A stretch of 64,000 bases of DNA, from assembly GCA_033032175.1 (NCBI GenBank), contig CM065322.1, forward strand, positions 1,302,001 to 1,366,000. The letters run 5' to 3'. Below are positions 26,797 to 37,872 of the stretch, piece after piece (within the stretch, counting starts at the first letter, position 1; the number at the start of each line of letters is the position of its first letter). This stretch comes from Saturnia japonica. Lineage: Eukaryota > Arthropoda > Insecta > Lepidoptera > Saturniidae. The notes beneath the pieces are model-generated. The model was not told where the DNA came from and did not search any database. It saw only the letters and a list, made by a program, of their open reading frames with translations. Made by a program: the position numbers and the translations under genes.

Positions 26797-27380
26797 CTCT
26801 GCATATCTATACAAACAAATAATATTGAAGTGTCTGTTTATAATGTCAAAATAACTACTAAAAACAATCAATTCAAATACTACTATTACTATTTTTTAAT
26901 GCATGCCTTATATTTTATAATCAAAGCTACTTAACTAACGAAACAAAAAAATAAAGTGATTGCAAAAAAATACTAAAGGTATATGAAAATTATTCAACTG
27001 CATTAACAAAAAACCATTTTCTAAAACTTTTGTCTGTCTGTTTGTTCCGGGTAATCTCCGAAACGGTTGAACCGATTTTGATTGGACTTTCACTGGCAGA
27101 TATAGCTAATTTTATAAGGAGTAACTTAGGCTAATTTTGTTTTAGAAATAAAGAATTAGGGTTCCGCGCACATAAAAATCAATTCTGAAAAACAACGATC
27201 TGGGGAGCTTAAAAGGCTTACGCTAAGGAAACCTTATCAAATTAATTTAGTACAAAATTGTAGACCCTAAAAAGACCTAAAAAAAATCAGCGAGAGCATA
27301 TTATGGCTACCTTCTAAGGATCGCCCAGAATTAGCTTTTTTTTCTGTTGCCCACGCGAGCGCAGTCGCGGGCGCAGCTAG
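26797..27380 (+). repeat. Family B, near-full-length copy
   Basis: About 585 bp from the GAAGTGTCTGTTTATAATGTC block to the GGGCGCAGCTAGT end. It contains the CTGTCTGTTTGTTCCGGGTA and CCGAAACGGTTGAACCGATT core. Confidence 0.82.
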
Positions 27381-27791
27381 TAGAATATAATAATTAACTG
27401 ATTATATTATGTATAATTCTAAGCAAAGAGCTTTAAAGTAAAATAGGACAAATTATTCAAAACCCACAGTGTTTGCAAACATGACTTAATACCTACTCAC
27501 AGAATGCATCACAGTTATCTAAAACTGTGCAAATTACCCCAGATAACCTAGATCTGAACCACAAAATAAACAGAACAGTCAACGCATACATTTTTTTTGT
27601 CACAAAAAGCAGTTCTTCAAGATAGCGACTTATCTGTGATTGAAAAACCTATCTGTGATTGAAAACTCGGTTCTCTTCATAACAATGTGGAATGGTTCTT
27701 TAAACGAGAGGTGGAGAAGCATTTACCAGCAAGCTGGCATGACAAAAAAAGTTTGCTTGTTTGTATGTATGCGTGATTTTTTATATTTATA

Positions 27792-28285
27792 ACTAGCTGT
27801 AACCGTGGCTTCGCTCACGTGGACTACAGAATGCGCGCGCGAATCTTGCTCCCCAGCTCCCGGCTATTTTAAAGATAAAAATGCTTATTGTGGGTGTCCA
27901 TTAGAAGATAGACGGTATACCCTATCAGACTTTTTTGTAGGTATTTTTAATGCCTACAATTATGTGGTATATTAATTTGTTATATCTCTGACGGTTTACT
28001 CAGCGTAAGTTCACCATGACCAGTTTATTTATTTGTGCAGAACCCTAATTCTTTTTCTAAAATAAAAGTAACTCCCTAAAACATCCGCTATCTATCAGTT
28101 AAAGTCCCGTCAAAATTGGACCAACCGTTTCGGAAATACCCGGAACAAACACACAGACATACCGACAAAAAATTTTTTTTTTTTTTTTGTTATAGGTGTC
28201 GTATATACTTTCATATGCATTTAATAAACAGCTGTTACTTTGACATTACAAACAGACATTTCAATTTTATTAATTTTATAGATGG
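27792..28285 (-). repeat. Family B copy, inverted relative to 26797-27380
   Basis: It starts ACTAGCTGTAACCGTGGCTT and runs in the opposite direction through CCGTTTCGGAAATACCCGGA and a long poly-T to AATTTTATTAATTTTATAGA. About 410 bases separate it from the plus copy. Confidence 0.82.
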
Positions 28286-28416
28286 TGTTTGTACTGGATA
28301 TCGCTTCTCAGTAGGAATGTTAGTGATTCCAATTATAACTAGTAGTGTAGCGTGAATGTGCAATTATAGATAGTTAGACTAGAATTAATCCGGGGTAACA
28401 TGATATAGTAAAATAA

Positions 28417-28860
28417 TTAGCTTTTCCCGCGGCTACGCTCGCGTTAACTACAGAATGCCGTCGTTCGGGCAAGCGCGCGAATCGTCCTACCCACGCTCCC
28501 GGTTATTGCTAAAACAAAAATGCTTAATGAGGCTGATCCTTAGAAGATAGACATATGCCGTGGCTAACTTTTTTGTAGGTATTTTAGATCTAGTTGTAGA
28601 TCTATGTAGTTTATTAATTTGATATACCTCTTATGGTTATACTCGATACTCAGCGTAATCCATTTAAGCGCACGAATTAATTCACCATAATCAGTTTCTT
28701 TACTTGCGCGAAGCCCTATTATTTTTTCTAAAATGAAAGTAGCCTAAGTTACTCCTGCTAACATCATCTATCTGCCAGTGAAAGTCATGTCAAAATCGGT
28801 CCAACCGTTTCAAAGATTACCCGGAACAAACAGACAGACAGACGAAAATTTTATAAATTG
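28417..28860 (-). repeat. Family B copy, inverted, first part of an interrupted copy
   Basis: CTTTTCCCGCGGCTACGCTC through CCGTTTCAAAGATTACCCGG and CAGACAGACAGACG. The matching continuation appears only after about 460 bases, at 29330. Confidence 0.8.
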
Positions 28861-29330
28861 TTTTTGAAGTGAAACTTCTTTGCTCGCATGAGGGTATAAT
28901 TTTTACGGATGCATCGCTTCACGAAGACGCGTCACGAAAATATGAAACGTTTCGAGAGAGAGAGAGAGAGATTGAGATCGATTGGGACCGATTGAGAGAG
29001 AGTGAGAAAGGGCGAACGTAGCATGAAGCACGTAGTCATGGAGACATTAACATTAAATAAACATTTTGTGATAAATTTGTAAATCGACCTATACTAAGCA
29101 GTTGTTCAGAGTAAGTAATATATTTGTTATCTTTTTGTTAATATACAATTTTTTGTGTTAATTCGTTTGAAGGTTAGGAAGTCTTAATATTTACTAATAC
29201 CATTTGGCTTTTTAATTTGCCACTCGTCCTTTAAGAATTTAATATACTTTAGTATAAATATAAACGAGATTTAAAAATTAGTTTGCCAATGAAGTTTCAC
29301 TTCTGACCTGTGTACTTTGTACGCACGCAC
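28860..29330. mobile_element. Element inserted in a family B repeat, palindromic ends
   Basis: The left edge carries GAAGTGAAACTTC a few bases in, and the right edge carries GAAGTTTCACTTC, so the ends are inverted copies of a near-palindromic 13-mer. The interior has a (GA)n run, ATTGAGATCGATTGGGACCG and CATTAAATAAACATTTTGTG. Family B sequence stops at the left edge and resumes at the right edge (TTTTGTTATAAATAGCGTAT), so this is an insertion. The exact boundaries and any target duplication are hidden by T runs. The class is unknown. Confidence 0.65.
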
Positions 29331-29480
29331 TTTTTTTTTGTTATAAATAGCGTATATACTTTCTTATGCATTTAGTAAAAATGTATATAAAAAACTTATT
29401 GCATGTAACTTATAACCAAATAATTTAAGAAATTTTTAACGCAGACTTGCCATTTTAACATTGTAATTTTAATAGGGAAT
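29330..29480 (-). repeat. Family B, second part of the interrupted copy
   Basis: TTTTGTTATAAATAGCGTAT and CTTTCTTATGCATTTAGTAA correspond to the 28180-28230 part of the neighbouring copy. Confidence 0.65.
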
Positions 29481-29914
29481 AGTCTAGATGTAAAAAGAAT
29501 TATTTATATGTGTCATCAGAAAAACTGTTAAAATTGTATTTGGGAAAAATCATAAAAAATTAAGTTGTGTGCGTTTCCTTAATCAGTATCACTAAAACAA
29601 AGGAAAAATCTAATACTCATAATTTTATAAACAAGTCTGTATTACGAAAACCACGAGACTTCATTAAATATTTAAGTTGCGCTTTGTACAGACCCGTGTG
29701 GTCGCGGTGTTTGACCGCTGGAATATTTACTCGATGTTCGTAGGGGTCGAGCCCCGGCAATATATCAATGAATTCTCGTTGTACCTACTATAAACTGTAT
29801 GTAGAATACACATAGAACTGTAGATTTGTTAGTGTTTGAAATCGCCAATACATCATGCGCTGGTTTGTCCCTGTCTTTCTGCAAGAGATCTTAGCCCAGC
29901 ACTGAAACAATATT

Positions 29915-30430
29915 TAATTGTTCCAAGTAAAGCCTACGTAGCGAATACTTGGAGGAATCCCGAGAGTTGGCTAGTTGGATGTGTCGTGCTGATGTTACGG
30001 TGAAAGATCAGTCGCGGAAATTAGTGTGATGATTTTGTATACTGAGAATTAAAGAGCCAGAAGATCTTAGCTGTCTATTGTACGTATCAGCGAGAGATTG
30101 AAATAGTGTTTTTAAATATCTAGGGGATTTGAGATTTGTAAGTATTGTGAAATGGTCAAAGTATTCTTATATTCCTACGTTGCCGAATAGGTAGCCATGT
30201 CAACCTGGCTCGGTATTCAGATACATGATCAAACTTCCAAAGACAGAAAACGAAACAGATACAGTTATTGAGTAGAAGATCATGTTTATTTAGGAGATCT
30301 TCTGAGAGGTCCAAGTAAGCAACGCCTGCATAATCCAGAAGAGGGAAAAGGAGGGTATTTACTTGAGAAATCTTTGTGTCAACAGAATGAAAGTTTTTAA
30401 AACGCATGAGTGAATGGAGAGAAGCATAAA
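29915..30430 (-). pseudogene. Reverse transcriptase remnant, same LINE family as 44.9 kb
   Basis: Minus-strand frame 30156-30407 translates to a segment sharing LDYAGVAYLDLSEDLLNK and FDHVSEYRARLTWLPIRQRR with the 44901-46022 copy. Further left the match continues, with interruptions, into the GCCAACTCTCGGGATTCC region near 29950. Substitutions (for example a Cys replacing Arg in the NNCIRF motif) and stops show it is older than the 44.9 kb copy. Confidence 0.85.
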
Positions 30431-31159
30431 ATGTCCTGCACTGTATAATGTCCCATTTTTACTCTTTAAATACTTTGTGTAAATAATACTTACTATGTGT
30501 ATGGTAGTCGTGATTGAGTGGCTTGCCGCTGTCACCATTAATTGTATACAGCGTGTAAAAAGGATATTTTAAAGATGCATTTGAACAACTTTCGTGTTAC
30601 TTTGTCAAGCTAAAATAACCCTTAAGAGTGACGACCACGCTCAAGAAGAACGCTAGAAGACCACGCTCGGTGACGATATTCGACTGATGTCGTATTATAT
30701 CGCAGGAAGCTGAGATTACATTTAAAGCAATACTCTATACCTATCAATTCTACTTAAATGAAAAGTTTTATCACGTTTATTGTTTTTAGATACCGGGATG
30801 TAAAGTCGATAACAGTAATTAGGCCACTCAATTATAATAAAGGTGTGGTCCCAAATATCGCGAATAATTAATTATATCAAGCTCAGTGAATGAGCGAGCT
30901 GAACTTTTCCATTTGTGTCCGAGGCGGTGATCATCTCGTTGCGCAAGAAGCTAATTATTTCGATGTCAAAATGTCAAGTGAAATGAGTAATATTCCATTA
31001 AAAACAGTCTTATCATGATTTCGTTTAATTAATATAGCGCTGAGATGTTTGCGGTTAATGCTTGTTGTGAAGTTTTTTCAAAGTGCATGTCTGTCCGAGG
31101 TCAGAAATGGTATGCCACTTTTGAAAACACTTATTTTTTATCGTTATAGTTTTAGCGTT

Positions 31160-31460
31160 GTGTTCACAAACCCACCTGATCTTAAGCGACGATGTGATCC
31201 ATGATGGTAGCGTGCTAAGCCTATTGGAGAACTGGCTCTAAAATGCAGCTGCCCGAATACACCTATTGGTGTTTGGCGACATATTTCCAACTTGAGGGTG
31301 GTAGCTAGTCAGGGAGGTAATAGAAAAAGCCCTACCACCATGGTATGGTTTCATCACAATTTTTTCCTTCACCGAAAGTTAAGGCTCATTGCAGGGATTT
31401 GAACTTACGTCAATCTATGCGGAGTACGTACACACTACCAATTGAGCCATCACTGGAGTA
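31160..31460 (-). repeat. tRNA-derived SINE, diverged
   Basis: Same layout as 62235-62495: AATGCAGCTGCCCGAATACA, TTCCAACTTGAGGGTGGTAG, and a GCAGGGATTTGAACTTACGT B-box region with one changed base in the core. Confidence 0.75.
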
Positions 31461-32346
31461 GTTCGGTTGATCACTGAATGCGATACGCCTGAACGTACCA
31501 ATATAGCGTGATCCAGTTTAACAAAATTATAGTGTCCTACGACCCAGCAAATAATATGTATTGCCCACCAAATTTATGAAACTTTGAAGACAGAAGTGCA
31601 AGCATTGCCGCTTTACGCTGAATTATGTTATAGCAGTATATTATTATAGCGGTAGTACTTCCACTCTCTAGGTTACTAGCATTTTCCCAACTCATTTTAA
31701 GGATTTATAACTTCCCAAGGTAAGTGATTGACTTCAGGCAGAAATGCCTTAGTTTTCGCAATTAACTAAAAGGGTTTTTATGATATTATAAAAAATGTCA
31801 GAAGATAATTATATACTCAATTTTTTCCAGAAACATCCAATAACATTTTTAATACATAGTGGTCTACAAACAGGAAGATTCTTATTAATAGATCCAGATT
31901 TGCAGTTAGCTTGCCATGTATCAGGAATAAGTGTGTAGCCATCTTAATGTCGTAGTAAACTGGTTTCATACTGTCTGATTTATGATACTTATTTGAAATG
32001 GTGTAAATTGCAAGCGACAGCGATTTTATAATTTCACCTTATTAGGATTAACAAATCTAATTTTTCAAGTAGAATACACTGGAGTGGTATTGGAATAGAG
32101 CTGTACAGTTTGTACAACCTGTGCAGGCGACCGGCGCAAAGTGGAAAATAAACTGACACACCTGACTGTGAACTTTTCTGTGTTCAAATATTCCCAGAGA
32201 ATAGAAAAAGTTGATAATTTTTTTTTAAATAACTAATAATTATTAACATATTGGCTGAATTTGTTTCGATCTGTAAATTTTATGAGATTTCAATGCTGGT
32301 ATTCTGTGACAAAAGAACATAAATAAAGTCCACACTTAAAAATTAA

Positions 32347-32694
32347 ATGGATTACGTACGAATTTTGATCACTGGGCGACCACCGGTAATTTTTCTATTA
32401 ATATCAGTATCGCGAGCAGTCGTACCATACATCAACGTAAGCTCCGAGTGCCATCAGTCCTTCGGCCGTACGTATCGCTGTCATCGCGTCAACTTTACAG
32501 CCTGGTCGCGACGAAACGCGAGCGCTCGCGATATATCTTCGAATCGCAGCCCGTGCGGAGATATGCAAAGAATGCAGGATACGGGAGGCAGTCTCGAGAT
32601 ATACTGCGATGAGTTCATCGTATATTATAATACACTGTCCGTTTTATTGCCCTATAAGCAAATAAAATCATGGATAGTCCGTCCTAATGGCTGA
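32347..32694 (+). other. GC-rich island with overlapping open frames
   Basis: A 115-codon frame runs across the island, and a second frame is open through most of it, from about 32440 to a TAA near 32662. A CAACTTTACAG at about 32484-32494 would be a good 3' splice site, followed by GC-rich, purine-mixed sequence. Neither translation resembles a family I know. It could be a coding exon, a promoter or exon 1 of a gene outside the window. Only the composition contrast is certain. Confidence 0.3.
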
Positions 32695-33399
32695 CATAAC
32701 TTGGATGGTCTGAATTAGATTAACCACAATATTCATTGATTCTAGCATAAATCTTAGCATAGTACTTTTGAAGTAAAACCTGTTTAGGTATGATGAAAGT
32801 AAAATTGCAAAGTTGAATTTTTCGGCAAAGTTTCTCACGTAAAAAATGCGGAAAATAGCTGCTTCAGTAGAGAAGAGAAAATCAAGAGAGATAAATGCGC
32901 GTGATAAAATGAGACATTAAATGTTTGCACTCTTGTGCACTCACTATGTATGTAAATCTAGCAACAAAGACATTAAGAGCAATAAAAGTTTTATTTCTGT
33001 CACGAGTTTACAAAATCGCTTTTTGCGCTAGCTTAGCAGAATGATTGCTGGTTGGTACAGCGAAAATGATTCAGTCCAGTATAACCATTTTTATACCAGC
33101 AAATACCATGACAAAAGAAAGATTACTCGCCAAGTCGCCATGCACAATGTATCTGGTGGTTACAATACAGCCGAGATAAATGAAAAACTATTATTAATTA
33201 AAACGTGTCTCTAATCTTTTCTATACAACTTAAAATCCAATGGCCACCGTCTTATTACCGCACCTCGCCATGCTGTCAGTCTCAAACACCTGTTTGAAAA
33301 TTGTTATGTTCAGCAAAAAGCATAATATATTAGTTTTGAAAATAATACCAAATGGTTTTTTTATTTACTTCCTATAAGTTTAGCTTTAGCACCTGGTCA

Positions 33400-33770
33400 A
33401 AATCTCACCAGCAGTTAACTGACGATGTGGCTAAAGATGACACTAAGCCTAATGGAAGACCGGCTCCCAAGTGCAGCTGCCAGAACACACTTATAGGAGC
33501 TTGGTGACATATTTTCAACTTAAGAGTGGTAGCTAGCCAGGTGAGCATTTAGAAAAATAACCTGGAGTAACTGAGTACCTTTTATTATCGCCCTCAAGTC
33601 CAGTGAAGTTTGACGTCAAAGCCTTTAATGGCTTCAGGGCTCTTAAGACCAACAGTCTAGTCAGTTGGAAGAAAAAGGTTTTCCTTTACAGAAAGCTCAG
33701 GCTAATTGCAGGGATTCGAACTCACGGCGATCAACGCCGTGTGCGGTGTGAGCCATTATTACTTGAAAAG
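33400..33770 (-). repeat. tRNA-derived SINE interrupted by a family C-like tail
   Basis: The left block (AGCTGCCAGAACACACTTAT, TTTTCAACTTAAGAGTGGTA) and the right block (GCAGGGATTCGAACTCACGG) match the SINE at 62235-62495. Between them lies GTCCAGTGAAGTTTGACGTC...GTCTAGTCAGTTGGAAG (33596-33688), a diverged family C 3' tail. Confidence 0.7.
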
Positions 33771-34197
33771 TTTAGTGATACTTTGTATATTGTATACCTG
33801 TATTAAAGATATCATGACTCTCTCTTACAAGCCCTTAAGCGATTGCCACCGGGTACGACAGTCGACAATGGTTTTACATTAGTGCGGCGCGCCTCCGCGC
33901 TTGTGCAATGAAAACACGCCCTTACAGCGAAATCAAAATACTAGGGCTGTTGCAATATAATCTTTTTTGAAGTTATACTTCTGTGACGTGTTTAGTAGAG
34001 GGTAAAATTGAGAGCTACGCGCTTCGTGTAAAGGAAGTGAATTATGAAGTTAGTCATCAATGTTGATAATATGAGTGTGAAAATAATTTATTAACAGTGT
34101 ATAAATAAAATTATTTTAATCAAATGAAAATTATGGTTATTATGTTAACTATTTATACACAATTTTTAAAAAGTCGATAAAATATAACATGTAGGAC

Positions 34198-34345
34198 ATA
34201 GCATACCATCACACCTATATCCCCCGAAGGGTTAGGCAGAGGTGAACTAATGTACACCTACAGTTCGCCGGGTATGTTTTTAGGTCACTTATAATACGGG
34301 GCGAGCCTATTGCCATTAATCGGGCACAAAGCGAAACTCCGAGCT
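34198..34345 (+). repeat. Dispersed repeat family I
   Basis: ATACCATCACACCTATATCC, GAAGGGTTAGGCAGAGGTG, TACAGTTCGCCGGGTATG and GCGAGCCTATTGCCATTAAT, with a close relative at 55503-55720. Confidence 0.8.
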
Positions 34346-36364
34346 GCTACTAAGAATTTTATAGAAGATATATAGATATTTAAATTATTTTTATTATTAT
34401 TATTAGTTAGGTTTGTAGGCTATCAGTTCTAAATTCACCATACTTTTGGTAAACAGGATACAATTTTTGGAGTCATTTTTGTTTTGTTACGTTGTTACTG
34501 TTGTCGTTTTTGTACAGTAATTGTGTTCCAATCAGAGTACTAATTCTCTAATCACATTTCTGTAAGTAGGTATAGCACAATTATATAATAAATACAGACG
34601 TTTAGCAAGATTTTTTAAATGTTCCCTCATATCTGTGAATGTGATTAAGAAGAAAAACAACGTAATTATTTCATTGTTGTAAATAATTGAAGACTTTTTG
34701 GTCAATTTGTTGTTATTTACGACTATAGTAATTATTATGAACGAATGTGAGGCTAATCTAGCAATTATTGTATGTATTTATACCTAAGTATAATTATGTG
34801 GATAATATTTTTAAGATTTTTGTTGGTGTTATATTTAATACATTTATAATAACTTGGCGTGTTAGTACTAAAATATATATTTGTGTAATGTATGTGTTTA
34901 GTTATAACTTTACCAGCAGTAAATTTATTAAAATCACAAATATCACCAAAAGGATTGCCTGAAACAGATCGCACTTAGTAATAAAACTTTAAGAGATTAG
35001 TATAAATTTCTTTAGGTATATACCTACATAAATATTTCTGTATGAGGTAAAATAAAACATTAATATATATTACTACTAAGTGTGAAATTACTGTAATTGT
35101 GTATGTTATTGGTTTACTAAAAACGGGTCCAACTATTTGTATTAAGGTTTTTAAACCTTTTTAAACAATGTTTTAGTTTCCAAGTTTATTTTTTCTTGCA
35201 AGGTACCAAGCAAAGCACCCAGATATTTATCAATAGTAGTTAAGCATATTACATAAGTTTTTGGTGATGTTTAATTGCCCATATAGTATTAATTTTTTCA
35301 AATTAAGTATATGTTAAGTAATTTTAATCTTCATTATGTAGTTTCTGTAGCATAGATAACATTGAAATCTAACCGTGGGGATAAAACATTGGCACTTGAA
35401 GATACGCATATAGCGCCTTCAAGAAACAAAGCCACTTACAGATGAATTCATGATTAAATTAAGTCATTGATGGGAATAAATTTATAAAACGATATAATAA
35501 TTTAAGAGAGAATATTACAACAAGTGGGAACCCTAGCAAGCACTTAAGGGGGCAAGCTAATCACATGCCTGCAACTTTGGAGCGAACCGCGCGACCGCCC
35601 GTGATTTACAGCGAGCCTGCCCCTTGGGTTTGCGTTTCATTTGGTGAACACTAAATTAATAGCTTATCAATTTGCAATAAAACATTACGACATATTATAT
35701 TATGTATTTATTTCTTCGTATCTTTAGGGAGTAAAAGGGATGGTGATGTTTTTTTTGTAAAATGTAGTGCCAACTGCATCCTATAGTTATTTAAAACCAC
35801 CATCCAGAAAGTTAGAAGATCGGATTGTCGTGTAAAGAGTGAAAATTTTATGAGTTTGTGGAAGGTTATCTCTGGAACTAACAGTAATATGTAAAAACAC
35901 CTTTTTGCATTATGTAGCCTATTTATTAGAGAAGGTTATAAGCTATATAACTTTACGCTAAGAGTCTAAGGAGCGAAGCAGTAACCGTGAACGTCAATCA
36001 ATCTAGAAAGCTTTTGGTATCGAAGGACACAGCTAATAATGCATAATCACGTTTGGTCATTAATAATCATTTTACTTTCGTTCTATTTACAATTTAGAAG
36101 TTCTGAAGACGTTGCGTTTAGAAAATATTTAATGAACATCCTACACACTTAATTTAAGACTTGTCGATGAAAGGACAGAGGTGCTGAAAATATTTATGTC
36201 GTATACATATACAAATAGGTGGTCGGCTTATCAAAGTATCATTAAATAATAATAATCCACTAGTTTATCGTTGTTTTTAATTTAAATTTTATTATTGTAT
36301 TACCTATTCTGTATGTACGAGCGCGTGGAGTCTTAAATGCCTTTTAGTAGCATACATAACGAGA

Positions 36365-37792
36365 ATGGTTGCTGTGGTTGTATACATTTTACAAGGTATA
36401 ATTTTCTAATTAATCTTAAATTTTCTTCAAAGGGTAATTATGAATCTAAAATCTATCATAATTAATCCTAATCGACTGAGTGTAATTTTTCTACATTTTA
36501 AAATGTTTCTTACAGCCCTAACTCTATGTGCAAACTGTGATGTACAGTTAGGTGTATCGCGCTTGGGAAATAATTATTTAAGAAGATTTAATAATGATGC
36601 TTCATCACCGAGGTATATACATAGAGTTCAACATGATCTTATTCAAAAATCCTACAAACTAGATGCAAATATTGAGAAAAAATCCTACAAAATGAACGAT
36701 TTGAAATTTACGAGCTGTATATCAGACTTTATAAAATATATTAAATCAAAAGGAGAACAAAGGATAGTTGATGAAATGAATATTATAATCAAAAAAGATT
36801 TAAAATTACATAAAAATGTTTTATCTTTTCTAAGAATTACTTCTATTGGATTCAATACACAATTCGACGACTACGCAGATAGATTAATTGAAAAGATAAC
36901 CAACGTTTATTTGGATAGAAAATTCTTCATACTCGATATAATACATACCGCAAATGAAATGCTTTATAATATTCAAAACAAAATTTTAAATGAAACGATT
37001 GAAAAATATGGTGAGGAGATATTTCATCCCAATACACAGAAAGCTATAGCAAAAATGACCTTAAATAAAGTGGAGTATAAAAAACAAGATATGGAGTATA
37101 TTTGCGTTATGTATAACATGTGCTCGCCTTATCCAGGATTCACTGATTACTTTGCTGATTTCATTAAAGAAATATTAATATTACCCACAGATAAGATAAA
37201 TATCATTATTAAATTTGTAGCTAAATTGCTCAATATCAAGATGTACTTCTTTAAAAGAATTATACACGAATATATTCTAAATAGAATTGGCGGAAAATTT
37301 AATAACTTAGCCAAAAGTTTGTTTGGTATGAAAGAATTCTTGAATGTTCTACGTACGGTCATTAAAGACAGACATAGATATAGGTATAACGAAAGAGAAT
37401 CATCAAAAAATATTACCAGGTCCATTAAAATACTATTAGATATTGTTGATAAGGCTTTTGATAAAGAAGGAAACGAGATGCTAGCTATGAATTTTGATAA
37501 CCTCTTTGATGGTATAAAGAATTGGAAAGACGGTTCTAGAAATGATATTGAAATACTCTTAGCTCGCTTCATGAACTATTTCGTAGATACATTGAAATAC
37601 AACTTCAGTCACCATACCTCGAAAGAAGTTAAAGTTCTTACCGAAGTTTTAATGAAAGGGCATTCGTATGATAAATTTGTCACTGATTATTTGTTTACAA
37701 AGGGATCAAAGTTTGTACGAGGTATAGATACAAGTATTTTTAATAATGAAATACAATATTTTTTAGAGTTTCTGATTTTGCCTGTTAATTAA
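36365..37792 (+). CDS. Predicted secreted alpha-helical protein, two exons, unknown family
   Basis: This is the only long open frame that does not look like a transposon. The frame is open from 36440, but I prefer a spliced model. Exon 1 (36365-36395) starts at ATG and ends CAAG|GTATAA. The intron is 36396-36515, with a CTAAT branch-like site near 36468 and a TTTCTTACAG acceptor. Exon 2 is 36516-37792. The join keeps frame and gives an N-terminus MVAVVVYILQALTLCANCDV, a plausible signal peptide cut around residues 15-20; total length 435 aa. The unspliced start gives a poor leader with a lysine inside its hydrophobic part. The mature part is rich in Lys, Ile, Phe and Tyr and looks helical throughout, with few cysteines (about residues 78, 207, 213) and no further membrane segment. 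An ATTAAA signal lies 75 bases past the stop. I recognise no domain or catalytic motif. The second exon being a real coding exon is fairly sure; the first exon is inferred. Confidence 0.65.
36396..36515 (+). other. Predicted intron of the secreted-protein gene
   Basis: It has a GT start after CAAG and an AG end after a pyrimidine-rich TTTCTTAC. A CTAAT branch-like motif lies about 43 bases before the acceptor. Splicing is phase 1 and makes a GCC alanine codon across the junction. It contains an in-frame ATG at 36440 and another at 36503 that an ORF-only annotation would choose as starts. Confidence 0.55.
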
Positions 37793-37866
37793 TACAAATT
37801 TTTACTTATAGCAAAAATTTTATCACCAAGTCTTGAGAGATCCCAGAGATGTTTCTTTTATCCTCT

Positions 37867-37872
37867 ATTAAA
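37867..37872 (+). promoter_or_regulatory. Possible polyadenylation signal (ATTAAA)
   Basis: This is the common variant hexamer, 75 bases after the stop codon of the 36365-37792 gene and on its strand. Such hexamers are frequent by chance in AT-rich DNA, so this is supporting context only. Confidence 0.35.

Larger units (their letters stand above)
30431..36364. other. Region upstream of the secreted-protein gene
   Basis: Besides the listed SINEs, family I and the 32.3 kb island, it is AT-rich with no gene signal. 35940-36040 holds a degraded stretch (AGCTATATAACTTTACGCTA, GGAGCGAAGCAG) resembling family D-type repeats. I see no clear TATA box or initiator just before 36365. Confidence 0.45.

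Noticed and set aside
28940..29010. (GA)n run considered as a regulatory GAGA element
   Set aside because: It is internal to the inserted repetitive element and better explained as part of that repeat.
29690..29770. tRNA-like stretch GTGTGGTCGCGG...GGGGTCGAGCCCC
   Set aside because: Boxes are poor matches and no cloverleaf can be drawn; possibly an old SINE head, but not supportable as a gene.
37147..37572. 141-codon minus-strand frame opposite the secreted-protein gene
   Set aside because: It is the antisense shadow of the plus-strand coding exon.
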